Positions 6,238 through 10,189 of a stretch of 10,189 nucleotides of DNA are shown in pieces. The DNA comes from a bacterium (GTDB taxonomy: Bacteria; Patescibacteriota; Gracilibacteria; UBA1369; LOWO2-01-FULL-3). A program made the translations under genes and the position numbers. Location: the NCBI GenBank assembly GCA_027622635.1, contig JAQBYK010000033.1, forward strand, positions 1 to 10,189, in the 5' to 3' direction. The notes beneath the pieces were generated by a model. It had not been told where the DNA came from and ran no database searches. It saw only the letters and a program-made list of their open reading frames with translations. Position 1 is the first letter of the stretch, and each line of letters starts with the position of its first letter.

Positions 6238-6654
6238 ATGTTTGCAATAATTGAAACAGGAGGAAAACAATACAAAGTCGCTAAAGGTGAAACTTTAGAC
6301 ATCGAACGTATCGATGAGAAAGAAGGATCAACATTTGCAATAGACAGTGTTCTTCTTGTAAGCGATAAAGAAACAAAGGTTGGAACCCCAAATGTTAAAG
6401 GTGCAAAGGTATCTGCAAAAATAGTAGCGCACAAAAGAGGAGACAAGATAGTGGTTTTCAAGATGAAAGCTAAAAAAAGATATCAAAAAACTCAAGGACA
6501 CAGACAGGAACTAACGACAATAGAGATAACTGATATTAAAATAGCTGCCACCAAAGATGTAGCCACCACCAAAACTGTAGACGAAAAAGAAACACAAAAA
6601 AAAGCCGCCCCCAAGAAAAAAGAAACTTCCACAAAAGTGCCCTCAAAGGATTAA
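6238..6654 (+). CDS. rplU: 50S ribosomal protein L21 with C-terminal extension
   Basis: L21 binds 23S rRNA in the large subunit. Residues 1-102 form the complete L21 core: the start FAIIETGGKQYKV is diagnostic, KVGTP is present at ~47-51, and the signature KMKAKKRYQKTQGHRQ (75-90) followed by TTIEI is intact. Residues ~103-138 are an added, low-complexity tail rich in Lys, Thr, Ala and Glu, making the protein 138 residues against the usual ~103. The tail is probably disordered and may touch rRNA. rpmA (L27), the usual next gene, is absent: the next gene is on the opposite strand and overlaps by 12 nt. A candidate promoter precedes the gene, and read-through from obgE-pth is also possible. Confidence 0.95.
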   Translation: MFAIIETGGKQYKVAKGETLDIERIDEKEGSTFAIDSVLLVSDKETKVGTPNVKGAKVSAKIVAHKRGDKIVVFKMKAKKRYQKTQGHRQELTTIEITDIKIAATKDVATTKTVDEKETQKKAAPKKKETSTKVPSKD

Positions 6655-7515
6655 TTTTTTAACAGCCTGCAAGTCCTGAGCAAGCTCAGATTTCACTAAA
6701 ACTGTTTTCCCTGTATCCGGAGATTTAAATTTAATCTTCCATGCATGTAAAAACTGTCTTTTAAGGGAATATTCATTCATAAAAGACCTATTTTCCCTGC
6801 CATCCCCATAAGCACGATCACCAACAACCGGATGACCGATTGCTGCCATATGCACTCTAATCTGATGAGTTCGACCGGTTTCAATCTCCACCTCAACCAT
6901 GCTTACACCATCATAAATTTTCCTGACCTTGTATTTTGAAATCGCTCTTTTCCCATCAGATACAAGCCCCATTTTTTTGCGATCCCTAAAACTACGCCCG
7001 ATTGGAGAATCAATAATACCTTCATTATGCTCCAACCTACCAAATACCAAAACCTTATAAATTTTTTCAACCTTCCTTTCCTTAAACTGTTTTTTTAATG
7101 CCTCCAAGGACTTATCATTCTTCGCAACAATAAGAGCTCCTGAAGTGTCCTTATCTAAGCGATGAACAATTCCCGGCCTAAGTCCCTCTCCTTTAACTAA
7201 AGACGAAATTGCGTTGGCAACGGTACCGGTCATATGTCTACCTCCTTCAGCGGGATGAACAACCATTCCGGCAGGCTTATCAATCACCAAACAAGACCTA
7301 TCCTCATACAAAACCCTTAGATTAAAATCCTCTGATGAGATCTCCGTAGGTTCAGGAAGAAGTTTTTTCAAATAGACTTCATCATCATCCTTCAAAACAT
7401 AAGAAGCCTTAGATGGCTTTCTATTTACCAAAACCTCCCCGGCTCTTATCATTTTCTGAACCCTCGATCTAGATAGATCCGAATATTTTGTAGCAATATA
7501 TTTATCTAATCTCAT
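6643..7515 (-). CDS. rluD: RluD-type 23S rRNA pseudouridine synthase
   Basis: An RluA-family pseudouridine synthase of 290 residues with an N-terminal S4 RNA-binding domain (~1-60, MRLDKYIA...SRSRVQKMIRAGEVLVN), the arrangement seen in RluD and RluC. The catalytic motif is HRLDKDTSG at 118-126 with nucleophile Asp121. VIDKPAGMVVHP (77-88) and GRTHQIRVHMAAIGHPVVGD (214-233) are the other family motifs. Members isomerise specific uridines in 23S rRNA; S4-containing RluD-type enzymes commonly act on helix 69. Which site is used here is inferred, so the symbol is provisional relative to RluC. The start lies 4 nt after the stop of the TrmB-like gene, so the two form an operon. Its 3' end overlaps rplU by 12 nt. 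Confidence 0.9.
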   Translation of the reverse strand: MRLDKYIATKYSDLSRSRVQKMIRAGEVLVNRKPSKASYVLKDDDEVYLKKLLPEPTEISSEDFNLRVLYEDRSCLVIDKPAGMVVHPAEGGRHMTGTVANAISSLVKGEGLRPGIVHRLDKDTSGALIVAKNDKSLEALKKQFKERKVEKIYKVLVFGRLEHNEGIIDSPIGRSFRDRKKMGLVSDGKRAISKYKVRKIYDGVSMVEVEIETGRTHQIRVHMAAIGHPVVGDRAYGDGRENRSFMNEYSLKRQFLHAWKIKFKSPDTGKTVLVKSELAQDLQAVKKLIL

Positions 7516-7519
7516 AAAT

Positions 7520-8305
7520 TCATTCTACAGACTTCTCTAGACCCTTCCAAGCCATCTCGAAAATTCTTCTTTGCATATCAGCTATCTCCCTGCTTTCGAT
7601 AACCACACCATATTCTTCACCCTTTTCTAAATGTAATATCGCAACCTTATTGTCGTAAATATTCATTTCATTCCTGAACATCTCAAAACATTCAGGATCA
7701 GAAACATATAAAACCTCGGTCATTGGATCATCTGGCTCATAATTATTTTTGACAAAATCACGAACCTCGAGTGTATCGGGAACGATAGCCTTAATAGGAA
7801 CCTTCTTTTCCTTGATACGATAGTTCTTATAATCCAAAATGAAATCTCCAAGACCTGTTTCAAACCACTGATGAAGGCAAAGATAGCAATAAAACACCCC
7901 ACTAGAACCAAGTGCGTCATACATAAGATGCTTAACTCCTTCAACACCGTCAAAATAAGCAACCTTGGGATGCTGAATAAAACTATGCTCACTCAAAGTA
8001 CGAAATTTAGGAATCAAGGCCAACAAACCATCACGGTAATATTCATATTTTCTGCATTTTTGATCCACATATCCAACCAGACAATTTGGATCACCGGGTG
8101 CAAAATACTTTATGCCGCCATTGATATAAGATGAAACAATACCCTTATTCTCCAATGATTTGAGAATCGAATAAGTAGTTGTTCTATTAAACCCTGCTCT
8201 TTTTGCAATTGTACTAACAACCTGTGAACCAATTTTCAAAAGTTCTATATAAACTTTTGACTCACTTTCACTTAAACCTATTTTTTGTAGATAGTCCTCT
8301 AACAT
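7520..8305 (-). CDS. TrmB-like winged-helix transcriptional regulator
   Basis: A 261-residue predicted DNA-binding regulator. Residues ~3-70 form a TrmB-type winged helix: LQKIGLSESESKVYIELL, then STIAKRAGFNRTTTYSILKSLENKGIVS as the helix-turn-helix, with a wing to ~68. A short helical linker follows (~78-105). The C-terminal ~150 residues begin KVAYFDGVEGVKHLMYDAL, a pattern typical of TrmB-like proteins. Archaeal TrmB senses sugars; no sugar ligand can be inferred here. Cysteines are scattered (75, 84, 140, 143, 206) without an obvious metal motif. The gene is the first of an operon with the rRNA pseudouridine synthase and is divergent from tyrS, so autoregulation or control of tyrS through the shared intergenic region is plausible but unproven. 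Confidence 0.82.
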   Translation of the reverse strand: MLEDYLQKIGLSESESKVYIELLKIGSQVVSTIAKRAGFNRTTTYSILKSLENKGIVSSYINGGIKYFAPGDPNCLVGYVDQKCRKYEYYRDGLLALIPKFRTLSEHSFIQHPKVAYFDGVEGVKHLMYDALGSSGVFYCYLCLHQWFETGLGDFILDYKNYRIKEKKVPIKAIVPDTLEVRDFVKNNYEPDDPMTEVLYVSDPECFEMFRNEMNIYDNKVAILHLEKGEEYGVVIESREIADMQRRIFEMAWKGLEKSVE

Positions 8306-8315
8306 AGGAATATAT

Positions 8316-8343
8316 ACTTTAGGCCTTTTTTACTTCCTGTCAA
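8316..8343 (-). promoter_or_regulatory. Candidate promoter of the TrmB-like regulator
   Basis: On the minus strand, a perfect TTGACA (8338-8343) is followed after 16 bp by TAAAGT (8316-8321, four of six consensus). The predicted start near 8309 leaves only about 4 nt before the ATG at 8305, so initiation would be nearly leaderless. Confidence 0.5.
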
Positions 8344-8371
8344 AGGTGCAAAGGGTTTTTTCCCGAAAAAA
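8341..8371. repeat. Direct and inverted repeats in the regulator/tyrS intergenic region
   Basis: Two direct copies of CAAAGG (8341-8346 and 8349-8354), 8 bp apart, are followed by an inverted repeat TTTTTT-CCCG-AAAAAA (8356-8371); GGG/CCC (8353-8355/8362-8364) offers a competing pairing. One CAAAGG copy overlaps the -35 box of the regulator gene. Placement fits an operator, but no known binding motif was matched. Confidence 0.45.
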
Positions 8372-8390
8372 TGAGAAATAACAGAAGAAT

Positions 8391-8419
8391 TTGCCTTTCC
8401 ATTAGACATCTAGTAACTT
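8391..8419 (+). promoter_or_regulatory. Weak candidate tyrS promoter
   Basis: TTGCCT (8391-8396, four of six) lies 17 bp before TAACTT (8414-8419, three of six). The predicted start of transcription coincides with the A of the tyrS ATG at 8426. The match is weak and is reported mainly because the geometry repeats that seen at obgE. Confidence 0.25.
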
Positions 8420-8425
8420 ACTATC

Positions 8426-9616
8426 ATGAATTCAGATGAACTATTAAACAGGGGGGTTGTCGATGTTATCGTCAGAAAAGACCTCGAAGCAAAACTTGCA
8501 AAAGGAAAGAAACTCCGAGTAAAACTTGGCATCGATCCTACCGGCTCGGACCTTCATATTGGACACTCGGTAGTATTAAGAAAACTTAGACAGTTTCAGG
8601 ATGCTGGGCATACTGCAATCTTGCTAATAGGTGATTATACTGCAAAAATCGGTGATCCTACAGGCAAATCTGAAACCAGAGTGATGCTCTCCGAAAAAGA
8701 GATAAAGGAAAACATGAAACACTATGTTGAACAGGCTTCGAAAGTTTTAGACATAGACAAAATAGAGTTGAGACATAACTCTGAGTGGTTTGAAAAAATG
8801 AGTATGGCAGACATAATCGAACTAACTGCAAAGAAAACTGTAAATCAGATGCTCCAAAGAGAAGATTTTAAAAATCGTTTCAAAAAAGACGAAGACATTT
8901 CAACAGTTGAATTACTATATCCGATGATGCAGGGATATGATTCTGTAATGTTGGAAAGTGACATCGAAATAGGAGGAACAGACCAATTATTCAACATGCT
9001 GGTAGGTCGTGACTTACAGAAAAAATTTGGCAAAGAAATTATTCAGGGAGTAATAACAGTCCCAATACTGGAAGGACTTGATGGAATAGAAAAAATGAGC
9101 AAATCCTATGACAACTACATCGGCTTAACTGAATCCGGAAAGGAAATATTCGGCAAAACTATGTCTCTACCGGACGAATTAATCACCAAATATTTTGAAC
9201 TGGCTACAACTATATCATTAGAAGAAATTGAAGAGATAAAAAAAGCACTTAAAGAAGGTGAAAACCCTAGAAATCTAAAAGTTCGTTTAGCAAAGGAAAT
9301 CGTAACTCTTTACCACGACACATCGGCGGCAGATCAAGCCGAAAAAGAATTCACGGAAATATTTAAAAACAAAGGATTGCCGGACAAGATAGACCTTGTA
9401 AAACTCAAGGAATCCAAATGGAATATAGTAGATCTACTCGCAGAAACCGGCCTCACAACATCAAAAAGCGAAGCACGAAGACTTGTCGAAGGTGGGGGAG
9501 TGAAACTGGACGGAGAAAAAATAAGCTCTATCGAAGAAACCATAGACATTTCCAAAGAAAAACTTTTGCAAGCTGGAAAACGCAAGTTTTTAAAAGTCCT
9601 AAGCGATGCTAAATAA
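8426..9616 (+). CDS. tyrS: Tyrosyl-tRNA synthetase
   Basis: A class I aminoacyl-tRNA synthetase that charges tRNA-Tyr; 396 residues. It has the HIGH motif at 44-47 (SDLHIGHSVVLRKL), GDYTAKIGDPTGKSETR at 69-85, YPMMQGYDSVML followed by EIGGTDQLFN (~181-190), and KMSKS at 223-227. A C-terminal S4 RNA-binding domain (~335-390, containing TSKSEARRLVEGGGVKLDGE) completes the protein. The HIGH neighbourhood and the YPMMQGYDS stretch resemble the TyrZ-like branch more than E. coli TyrS. No T-box leader is present: only 120 bp separate it from the divergent regulator. The end overlaps the recG ATG by 11 nt. Confidence 0.96.
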   Translation: MNSDELLNRGVVDVIVRKDLEAKLAKGKKLRVKLGIDPTGSDLHIGHSVVLRKLRQFQDAGHTAILLIGDYTAKIGDPTGKSETRVMLSEKEIKENMKHYVEQASKVLDIDKIELRHNSEWFEKMSMADIIELTAKKTVNQMLQREDFKNRFKKDEDISTVELLYPMMQGYDSVMLESDIEIGGTDQLFNMLVGRDLQKKFGKEIIQGVITVPILEGLDGIEKMSKSYDNYIGLTESGKEIFGKTMSLPDELITKYFELATTISLEEIEEIKKALKEGENPRNLKVRLAKEIVTLYHDTSAADQAEKEFTEIFKNKGLPDKIDLVKLKESKWNIVDLLAETGLTTSKSEARRLVEGGGVKLDGEKISSIEETIDISKEKLLQAGKRKFLKVLSDAK

Positions 9617-10189
9617 AGCTTTAGTAAAGGTGCTACGTACTACAAACAGGCATATTTCTAAACTCAATTCTCTGGGACTCAAAACCGTCAAGGATCTACT
9701 ACTTTATTTTCCTCGTACATATAACGACACTACTGAGTTCAGAAAAATAATTGATATCCGCACAGATGACATCAATACAATAAAGGGAAAACTATCCAAT
9801 CTTTTCAACATAAGTACAAAATACGGGAAGAAAATTACAAAGGGTTTACTCACCGATGAAACAGGGTCTATCCAAGTCATTTGGTTCAATCAACCTCATT
9901 TAACAAGGATGCTTCCTAGAAATTCGGAAATTATACTAAGCGGAAAGGCAAAATTTTCTTTCGGTAAAATCTCACTTCAAAATCCTTCTCACGAAATTAT
10001 AAATAAATACGAAGAATCAATTCACTCAGGACGAATTGTGCCAACCTATCACGAAACCGAAGGGATAAATTCAAAATGGATTCGAGAAAAATTGAAACCT
10101 CTTGTAGACGAATGGATAGACCTATTCCAAGAATATGTACCTCAAGAAATTCTTGATGAGCATGGGCTCATAGACTACAAAACCGCCAT
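9606..10189 (+). CDS. recG: ATP-dependent DNA helicase RecG, N-terminal part (cut by window edge)
   Basis: The frame opens with ATG at 9606, inside tyrS, and stays open to the edge, giving 194 full codons of a protein usually ~680-800 residues long. RecG remodels stalled replication forks and Holliday junctions. Only the N-terminal wedge (OB-fold) region is visible. Recognisable family segments are LGLKTVKDLLLYFPRTY near the start, IQVIWFNQPHL followed by LSGKAKF, and RIVPTYHETEGINSKWIREKL, which matches the RecG 'VPvY..TeGl' region. The helicase motifs lie beyond the window. The long N-terminal extension found in some RecG proteins is absent. The 11-nt overlap with tyrS implies coupling. Confidence 0.9.
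   Translation, partial: MLNKALVKVLRTTNRHISKLNSLGLKTVKDLLLYFPRTYNDTTEFRKIIDIRTDDINTIKGKLSNLFNISTKYGKKITKGLLTDETGSIQVIWFNQPHLTRMLPRNSEIILSGKAKFSFGKISLQNPSHEIINKYEESIHSGRIVPTYHETEGINSKWIREKLKPLVDEWIDLFQEYVPQEILDEHGLIDYKTA

Noticed and set aside
6676..6689. Perfect inverted repeat CTGAGC-AA-GCTCAG
   Set aside because: It lies inside the coding sequence of the pseudouridine synthase (Leu-Ala-Gln region) and no T-run follows on either strand.
8353..8371. Intrinsic terminator at GGG-TTTTTT-CCCG-AAAAAA
   Set aside because: It lies between divergent 5' ends where no terminator is needed, and the GC stem is only 3 bp.
1..10189. Recoded TGA (code 25) or a mobile/defence system
   Set aside because: TGA terminates at least six well-supported genes at the expected family length, and no transposase, integrase, CRISPR repeat or defence gene is visible.

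Overview
This is an AT-rich, gene-dense bacterial chromosome segment with no phage, transposon or CRISPR content. The genetic code is standard: TGA ends folE, dedA, obgE, pth, the pseudouridine synthase gene and the trmB-like gene, which rules out the TGA=Gly lineages. Several traits together suggest a small-genome bacterium, possibly of the Patescibacteria/CPR type (for example Peregrinibacteria-like): tiny or negative intergenic distances, a TrmB-like regulator, AT-rich heptad repeats beside a tRNA, rplU separated from rpmA, and no recognisable Shine-Dalgarno motif before any start. The taxonomic placement is inference only.

Layout. Positions 1-2948 (+) hold a translationally coupled folate/pABA operon: folE (5' end outside the window), pabA, pabB and pabC. 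FolE opens the pterin branch of folate synthesis from GTP. PabA, PabB and PabC turn chorismate plus glutamine into p-aminobenzoate. Positions 2925-4061 (-) hold a small thioredoxin-like protein with a CKAC motif, which has its own good sigma70-type promoter, and upstream of it a DedA-family membrane protein. The thioredoxin-like gene converges with pabC and overlaps it by 24 bases. Positions 4064-4235 carry seven phased 7-bp repeats, a tRNA-Leu(CAA) gene on the minus strand and a GC-rich dyad.

Positions 4338-6654 (+) hold obgE, pth and rplU, all linked to ribosome function: an assembly GTPase, peptidyl-tRNA recycling and large-subunit protein L21. Positions 6643-8305 (-) hold a TrmB-like regulator followed after 4 nt by an RluD-type 23S rRNA pseudouridine synthase, which converges with rplU and overlaps it by 12 nt. 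A 120-bp divergent intergenic region with repeats separates the regulator from tyrS (+), which overlaps recG by 11 nt; recG runs off the right edge.

No clearly novel multi-gene system is visible. The points most worth a second look are the apparent SD-less and possibly leaderless initiation, the heptad array and GC-rich dyad flanking the tRNA, a complete pABA operon in an apparently reduced genome, the unusual thioredoxin-like gene, and the repeat-bearing regulator/tyrS intergenic region.
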